Assembly: GCF_963677125.1 (NCBI RefSeq)
Contig: NZ_OY781882.1
Coordinates: forward strand, 2,736,501-2,800,500
Direction: 5' to 3'
DNA: 64,000 nt
Origin: an uncultured Desulfobacter sp.
Lineage (GTDB): Bacteria > Desulfobacterota > Desulfobacteria > Desulfobacterales > Desulfobacteraceae
Position 1 is the stretch's first letter. Every line of letters starts with the position of its first letter. The notes beneath the pieces are model-generated. The model ran no database searches, had not been told where the DNA came from, and worked only from the letters and a program-made list of their open reading frames with translations. A program made the position numbers and the translations under genes. Below are positions 26,034-33,612 of the stretch, piece by piece.

Positions 26034-28253
26034 TTATAAACAGTCAATATGATTCTCAACGGATCGTTTGAACCCATTAAAACCCTCTTTTTCGTTCGCC
26101 AATGATAAAATCTTTTCTTCTCGCAATTTGACATTCGGTATTTCGTCTTGTTTATATGTTTCAAACATATCATTCTCGAACACCTTTGAATAGTTTTTAT
26201 CTTTCATCCAGTACCGGACATAATCAAATTTTTTTAAATCAGGTATCCAAATTTTATCCCGTTTTCTGTACTTTTCATCATCCATGGGCCACCCGGGATT
26301 CCTTGTCATTATTTTTGAAAAAGTTATATATACCGGCGGTCTTAATTTCGTTGTTTTGTCAAATTCCGCTTTAAACTCCTTGAAAGTTACACAACCATGC
26401 CATGGATTATTCATCAGGCAGTTGGTTTGGGTCAGGTAGTACATCATTGGTATCCAGCTTAAAAAAAGTGCCGGGGTATTATCTCTTTCATATTGCTCAT
26501 GCTTGAAAAATTCAAGCGCTTCATCCATCACCTTGACTCGTTGTTTAAATGTGTGAATACCAAAAAGCTGTGGGGATTTGAACATATGAACAAGAACAGA
26601 TCTGTCTTCTAAATCCCTGTGGGATTTGTTATACCCCCAAGGATGGACAATTCCCAACATGATTGCCACCATGAAAACGACAACGTAATTATTCAGATTC
26701 AAAGTCTGCCGGCCAACTGTTACCTTTTTATCAAGCATAAATGTCAGAGGGAAAGCAAAAAATAACAGGCCGGCCCCTGATCGATAAATAACATTAAAAG
26801 ATAGATCTGAACCCGGGAAGCTGAATATTGCCAGCAAAAGAACCAATATCGTAGGAATGACAAGTTCATTGGCATATCGAAGTGAATAAATATAAAAAAA
26901 ATATCCCGGCAGAATTGATACCGTCACATAAATAAAAAACGCCCCCTCAAGACGCAAATATGTAGCATAGTGTATAATAAAACCACAAATTCCCAGAAGA
27001 ATGTACTTTTTTATTGACACGAGCTCTCCCAGTGTAAACAGCAAAATAAATATCAAAACGGTTAAAACAGCACTCTTTTTCAATACGTGCCAGGCAGAAA
27101 AAAAATAGCTGTTAAACAGCCGCTTTAATGAGTGAGAATCTCTTTCAGGAGCTGAATAACGGTGATTCTTTCTTTCCGATGTGCTTCGCTGAGCGGAATC
27201 CAAAAAATAAAAAGGATCACTGGAGTCCTCTGACAAAGAACTTTCCGATGATATTTTTTGCTTGACAAAAGGCCCTCCATGACTATCCGAAACAGATGCA
27301 TGCGTCATGTTATGGATAAAATTTTCATTGAGGTAGGTGACATATGTGTTCAGGTTTCCGGAACCATACAACAGAAGGATTCCGGTTATCAGGCAGATCA
27401 AATAGCCTCCCCCAACATACATAAATGGACCTATCCAGGACTTTTTAGTTTCATATAATGCCCAGGCATAAATACACGGCAGAATTAAAATTAAAATAAA
27501 GTTAAACTTCAGCCAGATTGTAAGACACAAAAATATGCCTGAAATAAGATAGGAGGCTATGCTGTTCTTTCCATTAAGCAGCAACCAGATGCCTGTTAAT
27601 GCAGATAATACCGGCAGGTTGTCATAATTGATTGACAGATAATAATTATAGTGAATAAAAAAAATCGAAAGGATAACAAAAATCAGCCATGCCGTTAGGC
27701 GATTGAAATAAAGAGAATATATTTTAAAAGAGACCCATGTTACCCCGGTAATCACAAGCACATATCCAAACCTTGCCCACAAAACACTGGGAACGCCTAT
27801 CGCGGAAAGCCATAACCCGTTTAAAAAACTTGTCCCTACAAGGAAATCAATATTTTGAGAGACACTTCCGTGGAAAAGCCCCCAAGCCTTTGTAAAATGA
27901 AAGCCGGTATCTGTCACATCCAGGGTCTTAAAGGTTCTGAAAAGCGTATAAAAAAAAGTAGCAACCATTAAAATGCAAACACGATATTTAGACAGATACG
28001 ATATTAAATCCAGCGATGAAAAAATGTAAATAAAGCCTGGGAAAAGGCATAACACCCAAGCAGCAAATTTAATATAGAAACAATATATTTCCAGCGAGTT
28101 TTCAGCAATTCCGGCCTGGCTAAATTCATCAAGCAATGGGATAAAAACCAGAGGGGATTTTAGAATCAGCCATACTGACAGCACAGCCAGCAAACCCAAC
28201 CGGAAGTATTTATGAGATAAAACTACGTTGCAGCATTGCTTGGCATTTTTCAT
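26034..28253 (-). CDS. Large multi-pass membrane protein, GT-C glycosyltransferase candidate
   Basis: This protein of about 739 residues has roughly twelve hydrophobic helices in its first 560 residues, an early loop TLDVTDTGFHFTKAWG that may hold the acidic pair of GT-C enzymes, a hydrophilic Ser/Asp-rich loop near residue 330-390 and a soluble C-terminal domain. I do not recognise a named family. Its position as the first gene of the leftward cluster, directly before a GtrB-like transferase, suggests the periplasmic transferase of that set. The ATG at 28253 is used here; a GTG at 28295 is also open. Confidence 0.6.
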   Translation of the reverse strand: MKNAKQCCNVVLSHKYFRLGLLAVLSVWLILKSPLVFIPLLDEFSQAGIAENSLEIYCFYIKFAAWVLCLFPGFIYIFSSLDLISYLSKYRVCILMVATFFYTLFRTFKTLDVTDTGFHFTKAWGLFHGSVSQNIDFLVGTSFLNGLWLSAIGVPSVLWARFGYVLVITGVTWVSFKIYSLYFNRLTAWLIFVILSIFFIHYNYYLSINYDNLPVLSALTGIWLLLNGKNSIASYLISGIFLCLTIWLKFNFILILILPCIYAWALYETKKSWIGPFMYVGGGYLICLITGILLLYGSGNLNTYVTYLNENFIHNMTHASVSDSHGGPFVKQKISSESSLSEDSSDPFYFLDSAQRSTSERKNHRYSAPERDSHSLKRLFNSYFFSAWHVLKKSAVLTVLIFILLFTLGELVSIKKYILLGICGFIIHYATYLRLEGAFFIYVTVSILPGYFFYIYSLRYANELVIPTILVLLLAIFSFPGSDLSFNVIYRSGAGLLFFAFPLTFMLDKKVTVGRQTLNLNNYVVVFMVAIMLGIVHPWGYNKSHRDLEDRSVLVHMFKSPQLFGIHTFKQRVKVMDEALEFFKHEQYERDNTPALFLSWIPMMYYLTQTNCLMNNPWHGCVTFKEFKAEFDKTTKLRPPVYITFSKIMTRNPGWPMDDEKYRKRDKIWIPDLKKFDYVRYWMKDKNYSKVFENDMFETYKQDEIPNVKLREEKILSLANEKEGFNGFKRSVENHIDCL

Positions 28254-28498
28254 AGTTAACTTGTCCAAATTATAGTGAGGATACTTCGGAACCACAACTA
28301 TTGGGGTTTAATTTTTACATGCGATTGTTCTGATCCATGTCCGCGAATTCAATTTTATACATTTTTTGTCATATAAAACCAAAAATTGAAACAGAAAAGA
28401 ATAAATTTTAGTAGCATGGTTCAATTGCCACAAACCCATAAATAATTTTAATCTTTATATTCAGACAGTTATAAATTAACATATTTCAAATATATTTA

Positions 28499-28515
28499 TT
28501 GGCCGACTTTTTGCT
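28499..28515 (+). promoter_or_regulatory. Sigma-54 (-24/-12) promoter of pilA
   Basis: The sequence TTGGCCGACTTTTTGCT has GG at 28501-28502 and GC at 28513-28514, separated by exactly 10 bases as RpoN holoenzyme requires. The TTGGC and TTTGCT halves fit the consensus. It lies about 80 bp before the pilA ATG, leaving a leader of about 70 nt. pilA genes of many bacteria are sigma-54 and PilR dependent; both rpoN and a pilR gene are in this window. Confidence 0.8.
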
Positions 28516-28595
28516 TTTTATTCTGACTAAAATCAAGAAAAAGTGATGTTCCGTCGAGTGAATGCAAATCATTTATTTAAATTTTAGGAGGTATT

Positions 28596-28985
28596 ATGAA
28601 AAAAACTTTAACCAGCAAAAAAGGTTTTACCCTGATTGAGCTCATGATCGTTGTTGCGATCATCGGAATCTTGGCAGCTATTGCCATTCCCAATTTTATG
28701 GCGTATCAGTGCAAAGCCAAACAATCTGAGGCCAAAAGCAATCTTGGCAACATTCATGTTATGGAAGAGGCATATTTCGCTGAAAACGATTCTTATAACG
28801 GTTTAGACACCGTCGGATTTACGACAAAGGGTGACGCAAGGTATTCGTACAGCGCTTCATACTCGGATAACGCCTTCACGGCAACAGCTTCCGCAGATTT
28901 AGATGATGATGCTACAGACAGTGACCTATGGACCATGACCGAGGGAAAAGTGCTATCTAATGTTGTGAATGACTGCACTAACTAA
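28596..28985 (+). CDS. pilA: Type IV major pilin PilA
   Basis: The 129-residue prepilin has leader MKKTLTSKKG cleaved at G10|FTLIELMIVVAIIGILAAI, with Glu15 at +5 and a canonical pilin helix. Mature length is about 119 residues. Cys39 and Cys127 could form a disulfide closing the C-terminal loop. The short C-terminal domain is Asp/Ser/Thr-rich. AGGAGGT is ideally placed before the ATG, the promoter is sigma-54 type and a strong hairpin with T-run follows, all consistent with a highly expressed single-gene unit. A cluster of aromatic residues (AYFAENDSYNG, YSYSASYS) is present, but I make no claim about conductivity. Confidence 0.94.
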   Translation: MKKTLTSKKGFTLIELMIVVAIIGILAAIAIPNFMAYQCKAKQSEAKSNLGNIHVMEEAYFAENDSYNGLDTVGFTTKGDARYSYSASYSDNAFTATASADLDDDATDSDLWTMTEGKVLSNVVNDCTN

Positions 28986-29014
28986 AACATTGTCCTTAAA
29001 ATAAGGCGGTTATC

Positions 29015-29065
29015 AGGGTTCTTTTCCGATCGGCTTAATGACAGAAAAGAACCCTTCTTTTTTTT
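29015..29065 (+). terminator. Intrinsic terminator/attenuator after pilA
   Basis: A 12-bp perfect stem AGGGTTCTTTTC / GAAAAGAACCCT (29015-29026 and 29044-29055) with a 17-nt loop is followed by a T-rich tract ending at 29065. The next gene's ATG begins at 29066, so the structure occupies the position where its ribosome-binding site would be. It probably ends most pilA transcripts and limits downstream expression. Confidence 0.85.
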
Positions 29066-29737
29066 ATGAAGCGTTTACCAATCATTTCATTGATAACATT
29101 GGGGTTTACGTGGTATTGTCAATTTGTATCCACGCAAGCCGAAATGAAATATTTTCTCAGCGAAGATTGTACCGTATGCAAACAAGAAACCGTTGATGAG
29201 TTTTTTTCGCTCCCCCCAAAGGAGACTCGTTTCTATAGGTTTGCATTCCCTGCTGACCCAGACTTTGCCGCCGATTTAGTCTGGATGAAGACAGCCTATT
29301 ATTACGGCATCATTGATATCTCAAACCCTGAAGATTTTTTTTATTTACCTTTCCTGCTGAACACCATGACAGACCTGGCACCGAAATGGGAATTCCCTTA
29401 TTTCTTCGGCAGTTACACCTTGCTGTTTGAAGCGGGCATGGAAAAACAAGGGCTGAGCTTTGTTGAAAATGGGATGGCTGCCGTTCCGGAATTATGGGAA
29501 CTCTGGCTGATGAAGGGGTACTATTTCATGAAATATAAAAAAGACTACAAACAGGCGGCTCTTATTTTTGCAGAGGCCTCTTCGAAACAAAAAGCCCCTA
29601 AATTTCTGGCAGCGCTATCCGTTTCATTGGCGTTGAAAGGCAACGACAGATCCTTAGCTGAACAACTGGCGAAAATATTTCAAGCTACCATAAAGGATAA
29701 AAATATAACCCGACGAATCGCAGAAAAATTCAAATGA
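29066..29737 (+). CDS. Exported TPR-like protein in pilA-ABC transporter cluster
   Basis: This 223-residue protein has a hydrophobic N terminus (LPIISLITLGFTWYCQFVS) that looks like a signal peptide or anchor, a CTVC pair near residue 35-38, and a helical body with TPR-like spacing (ELWLMKGYYFMKYKKDYKQA, ALIFAEASSKQKAPKFLAAL). It is coupled to the ABC ATPase gene by ATGA. In Myxococcus xanthus the equivalent place between pilA and pilH is taken by pilG; this protein is shorter, and I cannot claim homology from sequence alone. No Shine-Dalgarno is visible at the start because the terminator T-tract lies there. A later start at Met27 is possible. Confidence 0.75.
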   Translation: MKRLPIISLITLGFTWYCQFVSTQAEMKYFLSEDCTVCKQETVDEFFSLPPKETRFYRFAFPADPDFAADLVWMKTAYYYGIIDISNPEDFFYLPFLLNTMTDLAPKWEFPYFFGSYTLLFEAGMEKQGLSFVENGMAAVPELWELWLMKGYYFMKYKKDYKQAALIFAEASSKQKAPKFLAALSVSLALKGNDRSLAEQLAKIFQATIKDKNITRRIAEKFK

Positions 29738-30534
29738 CTCTTCCTGAAAATAAAAGCCTATATATTCTAAATTTGCAGCATATCTGTTTTTCAGTTAAAA
29801 CTGGTTTTTTTTTAAGAAAAAAGGCCATTCTAAATGACATTTGCCTAAAGGTTAAACACGGCTCTGTCGTTGGCATGATCGGAGCCAACGGGGCTGGTAA
29901 AACCACCACATTGAATCTTGCTGCCGGATTATTACTTCCGTCATCCGGGAAAGCCTTTTTCCAGGATGTGCCGGTCCATGCCCTAAGCGTAAAAAAACAA
30001 ATCGGCTACCTGGCTGAAATTCAGCATCCCTTCAGGCATCTTAAAGTAATTGAATGGCTTAAGATGCTGGGCAACTTATCGGGAATTCACGGCAATACCC
30101 TGACCCACAGATTAGAAGTGTTACTGGATCTGTTTGAATTAAATGACATGAAACAAAAATTTTTACATAAACTATCCAAAGGCCAACTCCAGCGACTGAG
30201 TTTTGCCCAGACGTTGATCCATAATCCTAAAATATTGATCCTAGATGAACCTATGAGCGGGCTTGACACATATTGGAGAAGTGTCATCCTGGCCTGCTTG
30301 AAACAATATAAGCAAACGGGCGGCAGTATCATATTCAGCTCCCATGTGTTAACCGATGTACAGGAAATAGCTGATGAGATTTGCTGTATAGATAAAGGAA
30401 GGATAAAATGGACTTGCGGTGTAGAAAAGATGAAAGAGCATTTACACACAACATCACCAAATAAAAAATTCAAAGCCATATTTCAGGGAACCACGGAAGG
30501 CACAAAAGAGCACGGAAATGAGTTTGGTTTTTAA
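29734..30534 (+). CDS. pilH: ABC transporter ATPase, PilH-like
   Basis: This is a 266-residue ABC ATPase with Walker A GANGAGKTT (50-58), Q-loop region YLAEIQHPFRHL, signature LSKGQLQRLSF, Walker B ILILDEPMSGLD and H-loop FSSHVL. The family is the ABC-2/NatA type. The order pilA, exported protein, ATPase, permease, then pilR matches the pilus gene island of Myxococcus, where PilH and PilI are needed for pilus assembly; the symbol is given on that basis. The transported substrate is unknown. Confidence 0.8.
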   Translation: MTLPENKSLYILNLQHICFSVKTGFFLRKKAILNDICLKVKHGSVVGMIGANGAGKTTTLNLAAGLLLPSSGKAFFQDVPVHALSVKKQIGYLAEIQHPFRHLKVIEWLKMLGNLSGIHGNTLTHRLEVLLDLFELNDMKQKFLHKLSKGQLQRLSFAQTLIHNPKILILDEPMSGLDTYWRSVILACLKQYKQTGGSIIFSSHVLTDVQEIADEICCIDKGRIKWTCGVEKMKEHLHTTSPNKKFKAIFQGTTEGTKEHGNEFGF

Positions 30535-30581
30535 CCAAGCGACTTATGAGATTCGTGGTTTTAAAACAGGAGATAGAGTAA

Positions 30582-31346
30582 ATGCGTCAACTGACAGTGG
30601 TTGCACTTAACACATGGAAAGAATTTTTAAGAAACAAAGGAATGTTCACGATTATCGCAACGCTATGCTTTCTCTTGCTGTTTAGCCATCTCCTCCAAAA
30701 GGTCGCATCGGGAAGCGACAACAGGCTTGTACAAACAACAGGTTTTTTTTGCATAGGCCTATTTGGTATCCTATGCAATATTTTTATGGGCGGGGTGTTT
30801 ATCAGAGAAATCAACGAAAAAAATATATATTTAATTTTAGTCAGGCCAATTATGCGCTCAACATTTGTCGTCGGGAAATTTCTGGGCCATTGCCTCACTT
30901 TAGTGACAATTTTTGTTTGTGCATCTCTGATCTGGTATTTCATTCTCACAATCAACCTTGTTCCTGTTACCCCGATATTTTTCACAGCCACTTTGTTTAT
31001 ATTGGGAGAATGGATCATTATCGCATCAATATCTTTATTTATAGGCAGCTTTACAACACCTTTGTTACATGCCATTTTCCTTTTTTCTTTTGTTTTCATC
31101 GGTCATTTTTCTAAGGATATCGTTTTATATTCAGTAACAAATACAAGTCCATGGCTGAAAAATATACTGATTTACAGTTATTATGCCATTCCAAATCTTG
31201 AGCTGTTGAACTTTAAAACCGCTGCTATCTACTCGCACCCTGTGGACATATCACAACTATTTGCCGCACTTCTCCTGGTATGCTCATGGAGTGTGGCTTT
31301 CATAACAGGGGCATGCATTATCTTTTCATTGAAAAAAATGGCATAG
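30582..31346 (+). CDS. pilI: ABC-2 type permease, PilI-like
   Basis: This 254-residue integral membrane protein has six hydrophobic segments and the start TWKEFLRNKGMFTIIATLC typical of ABC-2 permeases (NosY/CcmB style), with REINEKNIYLILVRPIMRS in the first cytoplasmic loop. AGGAGA lies nine bases before the ATG. With the upstream ATPase it forms a simple ABC exporter. Its inclusion in the pilus island suggests a role in pilus biogenesis. It is convergent with pilR; the 105-bp gap shows no clear terminator. Confidence 0.8.
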   Translation: MRQLTVVALNTWKEFLRNKGMFTIIATLCFLLLFSHLLQKVASGSDNRLVQTTGFFCIGLFGILCNIFMGGVFIREINEKNIYLILVRPIMRSTFVVGKFLGHCLTLVTIFVCASLIWYFILTINLVPVTPIFFTATLFILGEWIIIASISLFIGSFTTPLLHAIFLFSFVFIGHFSKDIVLYSVTNTSPWLKNILIYSYYAIPNLELLNFKTAAIYSHPVDISQLFAALLLVCSWSVAFITGACIIFSLKKMA

Positions 31347-31451
31347 AAGATAGCTTACTACACAAATTATGCCATCAATATTGCAAATGCCATCTTGCGG
31401 ATGTAAAGAATATATTATGAGCGGTTCGTATAGTCTAAGGACTCCAGGTTA

Positions 31452-32876
31452 TTAACCAGCATCACTATTCCCGGGTTCGTTTTTTTCGGGCATGATTTTG
31501 TCCAAGCGATATCTGAAAGACCTTAAGCTTAAATTTAAAAGCTCGGCCGCTTTACTTTTGTTGCCCATGGCTACTTCCATGGCTTTTTTAATGTAAGACT
31601 CTTCAATGTCAGACATAATGTTATCTATGTCCACACCGGATGCGACATCTTCTAAATCAAAACGGCTGTTTTCAATCCCCTCAATCCAGCGCCGCCGTTT
31701 ATGGGAAGAGATGGTCAGGCTTTCAGGTAAGATGATATTGGTTGAGGACAGGGCAACCGATCGTTCAATCAGATTCTCAAGCTCCCGGACATTGCCGGGG
31801 AAAGAATACTGATTCAAAAAATCAATGGCATAGGAAGAGAGCTTTACGATGTCCTTACCCAATTTTTCCGAATATTTCTTCACGAAATGAGCCGCAAGCA
31901 ATTCAATATCCCCTTTTCTATCCCTCAACGGCGGCACTTTGATAGGAATTACGTTCAGCCGAAAAAACAGATCTTCTCTAAAATTACCGTCAATGACTTC
32001 CTGTTCAAGTTTTTTGTTGGTAGCCGAAATGATGCGGACATCCACCTCAAATTCCTTTGTCCCGCCCACGGGCTTGAACCGGGTTCCCTGGACGGCACGC
32101 AAAAGCTTTACCTGCAAAAAAGTGGAGAGTTCGCCTATCTCATCCAGGAAAATAGTACCCGTATTGGCAGCCTCAAACAATCCCGGCTTGTCTGCCACAG
32201 CTCCGGTAAAAGAGCCTTTGACATGTCCAAAAAACTCACTTTCCATCAACGTGTCCGGGATTCCGCCACAATTAACCACGACAAATGGCTTGTCCTTGCG
32301 TTCGGAATTATCGTGGATGGCCCGGGCTATAAGCTCTTTGCCGGTTCCACTTTCACCGGTGATCAACACATTGGTTTTAGTAGGGCTAATTTGCCGGATC
32401 CGCTTATAAATTGCCTGCATGCCGGAACTGTCGCCGATGATGCGGTTGAAATGAAGATGGGATTTAAGCTCAGACGATCGGAGAGCCTTTTCCTGGTCCA
32501 GGGTCAAAAGTTCCAGAGCCTTCGCAATGGTGGAGCTAAGCTCATTGTTGTCAAAGGGCTTGGGCACAAAATCGTAAGCCCCCTCGTTCATTGCCTCCAC
32601 AGCGATTTCCGTTGTGGCATAGGCTGAGATCATGATTACCACGGTATCCGGGTGCTCTTTCTTCACAGCCCTCAACACATCCAGTCCTGTAATATCGCCT
32701 AAACGAATATCAGTGAGCACCAGATCGTATTTTTTCTGTTTAACACTGTTGAGAGCCTGCTTGCCGTTTTTGGCAAGAGAGACCTTATACCCTTTTTTGC
32801 ACAGAAGCATCTCAAGGAACTCACGCATACTAAGTTCGTCATCTACAACCAGAATGCTGTGTTGTTCATCTGTCAT
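31452..32876 (-). CDS. pilR: Sigma-54-dependent response regulator PilR
   Basis: This 474-residue NtrC-family regulator has a receiver domain (Asp12/Asp13, phospho-acceptor Asp56 in LTDIRLG, Lys106), and an AAA+ domain with Walker A GESGTGKE (174-181) and the sigma-54 contact loop GSFTGA (221-226, the GAFTGA variant with Ser, often seen). These are followed by FLDEIGEL, FRLNVIPIKVPPLRDR, and a C-terminal Fis-type helix-turn-helix NKSKAAELLNLSLRSFRYRL. It should activate the sigma-54 pilA promoter 3 kb away. The usual partner kinase pilS is not adjacent: a truncated toxin gene abuts the start instead. Confidence 0.9.
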   Translation of the reverse strand: MTDEQHSILVVDDELSMREFLEMLLCKKGYKVSLAKNGKQALNSVKQKKYDLVLTDIRLGDITGLDVLRAVKKEHPDTVVIMISAYATTEIAVEAMNEGAYDFVPKPFDNNELSSTIAKALELLTLDQEKALRSSELKSHLHFNRIIGDSSGMQAIYKRIRQISPTKTNVLITGESGTGKELIARAIHDNSERKDKPFVVVNCGGIPDTLMESEFFGHVKGSFTGAVADKPGLFEAANTGTIFLDEIGELSTFLQVKLLRAVQGTRFKPVGGTKEFEVDVRIISATNKKLEQEVIDGNFREDLFFRLNVIPIKVPPLRDRKGDIELLAAHFVKKYSEKLGKDIVKLSSYAIDFLNQYSFPGNVRELENLIERSVALSSTNIILPESLTISSHKRRRWIEGIENSRFDLEDVASGVDIDNIMSDIEESYIKKAMEVAMGNKSKAAELLNLSLRSFRYRLDKIMPEKNEPGNSDAG

Positions 32877-32900
32877 CCGAATATCCGTCCCAAGGATTAA

Positions 32901-33173
32901 TTATATTAAAACAGTAATAACTGATAAATACGAGACTGAAGCAGGCACATTGTCTGCCCAAGTTTCGACGGCTTTGTTCACCTTATTGGTTTTTGCTTTC
33001 CTAAGTTCAGAGAGTTCATTCGTATCCAATCTCATAAACCTAAGCATTGAGTAGTTTACCACGAAGAACACGAAATTCACGAAGATATTAGAAAATTAAA
33101 CTTCGTGTTCTTCGTGAACTTCGTGGTTTTAATCTTAACTTTATGGCATTGCATTCGTATCAAGTAAATGCAT
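32901..33173 (-). pseudogene. vapC: vapC (PIN-domain toxin) remnant interrupted by MITE and truncated
   Basis: The ATG at 33173 overlaps the antitoxin stop (TGATG). It encodes MHLLDTN before being interrupted by a 125-bp insertion. Beyond the insertion the reading resumes as DTNELSELRKAKTNKVNKAV, then ETWADNVPASVSYLSVITVL. This is the N-terminal third of a VapC PIN-domain ribonuclease, with the catalytic Asp in LLDTN. Removing the insertion and one copy of the 10-bp repeat restores a single frame. After about 45 codons homology stops and a stop codon appears at 32901-32903, just before pilR, so the catalytic remainder is deleted. Confidence 0.85.
33017..33161. mobile_element. MITE-like element (125 bp) with 10-bp target-site duplication in vapC
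   Basis: The element at 33027-33151 is flanked by exact 10-bp direct repeats CATTCGTATC at 33017-33026 and 33152-33161. Its ends are imperfect terminal inverted repeats, CAATCTCATAAACCTAAG on the left against CAATGCCATAAAGTTAAG on the right reversed (14 of 18 identical). Inside lies a 26-bp inverted repeat pair starting CCACGAAG, at 33059-33084 and 33101-33126 (21 of 26 match). There is no coding capacity. The interrupted vapC reading frame proves the insertion polarity and gives the pre-insertion sequence. Confidence 0.85.
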
Positions 33174-33429
33174 CAGGACAAATCCGCTGGTTGGCAAAGA
33201 GAGTCTTTTAATCTGGAAGGATCAAAGTCTATATCTGCTAAACCAGGCATAACCAGTAAATCAAGAATATTTTGTTGTGTGCCTGTGAGCACTTGATATT
33301 CCTCAACCGTTATAAGGACGTAAGAAGGTCTACCGCGATCTGTAATGATCACCGGACTTTTTTAGCCTCTCTTTTTGCACGACCAATGTCTTGATTTAAT
33401 TCTCGGCTGGAAATTATTGTAATACTCAT
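33173..33429 (-). pseudogene. Phd/YefM-type antitoxin, frameshifted
   Basis: From the ATG at 33429 (AGGAGG upstream) the reading is MSITIISSRELNQDIGRAKR then EAKK. It breaks at about 33354-33364 and continues in another frame as PVIITDRGRPSYVLITVEEY, QVLTGTQQNI and LLVMPGLADIDFDPSRL. This is a complete Phd/YefM antitoxin apart from one missing base after the A-run. The stop overlaps the vapC start, the normal antitoxin-toxin order. Both partners being broken suggests the module is dead rather than mis-sequenced. Confidence 0.85.
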
Positions 33430-33539
33430 ATTAGCCTCCTTAAAAAACAGGGTCAACGCATTTAAAAATGCGGCATTGCCTATGCTCATAGTGTTGCCTA
33501 TCCCAGTCATGCAAACATCACGTCCTCCAAATACTGTGT

Positions 33540-33612
33540 ATCAGATCAAACACGGAGCCGGGCAGGTAATGCTGTAAAACGCTGACGGCGTTTTCCTTTC
33601 GGTCGGGCACTA
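33540..33612 (-). repeat. Duplicated Rpn gene scrap joined to a MITE end
   Basis: The stretch 33541-33595 repeats, with a few changes, the segment at about 34497-34551 inside the Rpn-family gene; it would encode ENAVSVLQHYLPGSVFDLI. The adjoining bases 33597-33612, TAGTGCCCGACCGAAA on the minus strand, are identical to the left end of the palindromic element at 56263. The TAG of this piece serves as the stop codon of the Rpn gene. This looks like the scar of a recombination or transposition event. Confidence 0.75.

Noticed and set aside
28596..28985. The aromatic residues of PilA as evidence for a conductive pilus.
   Set aside because: The protein is a 119-residue pilin with a C-terminal domain, and aromatic content alone does not support a conductivity claim.
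31337..31374. TGGCAT...ATGCCA inverted repeat between the permease gene and pilR as a terminator.
   Set aside because: The stem is only six bases, the loop is about 26 bases and no T-tract follows.
31606..32627. Long plus-strand open frames opposite pilR.
   Set aside because: They are antisense shadows of the strongly conserved PilR coding sequence, with no ribosome-binding site or known domain.
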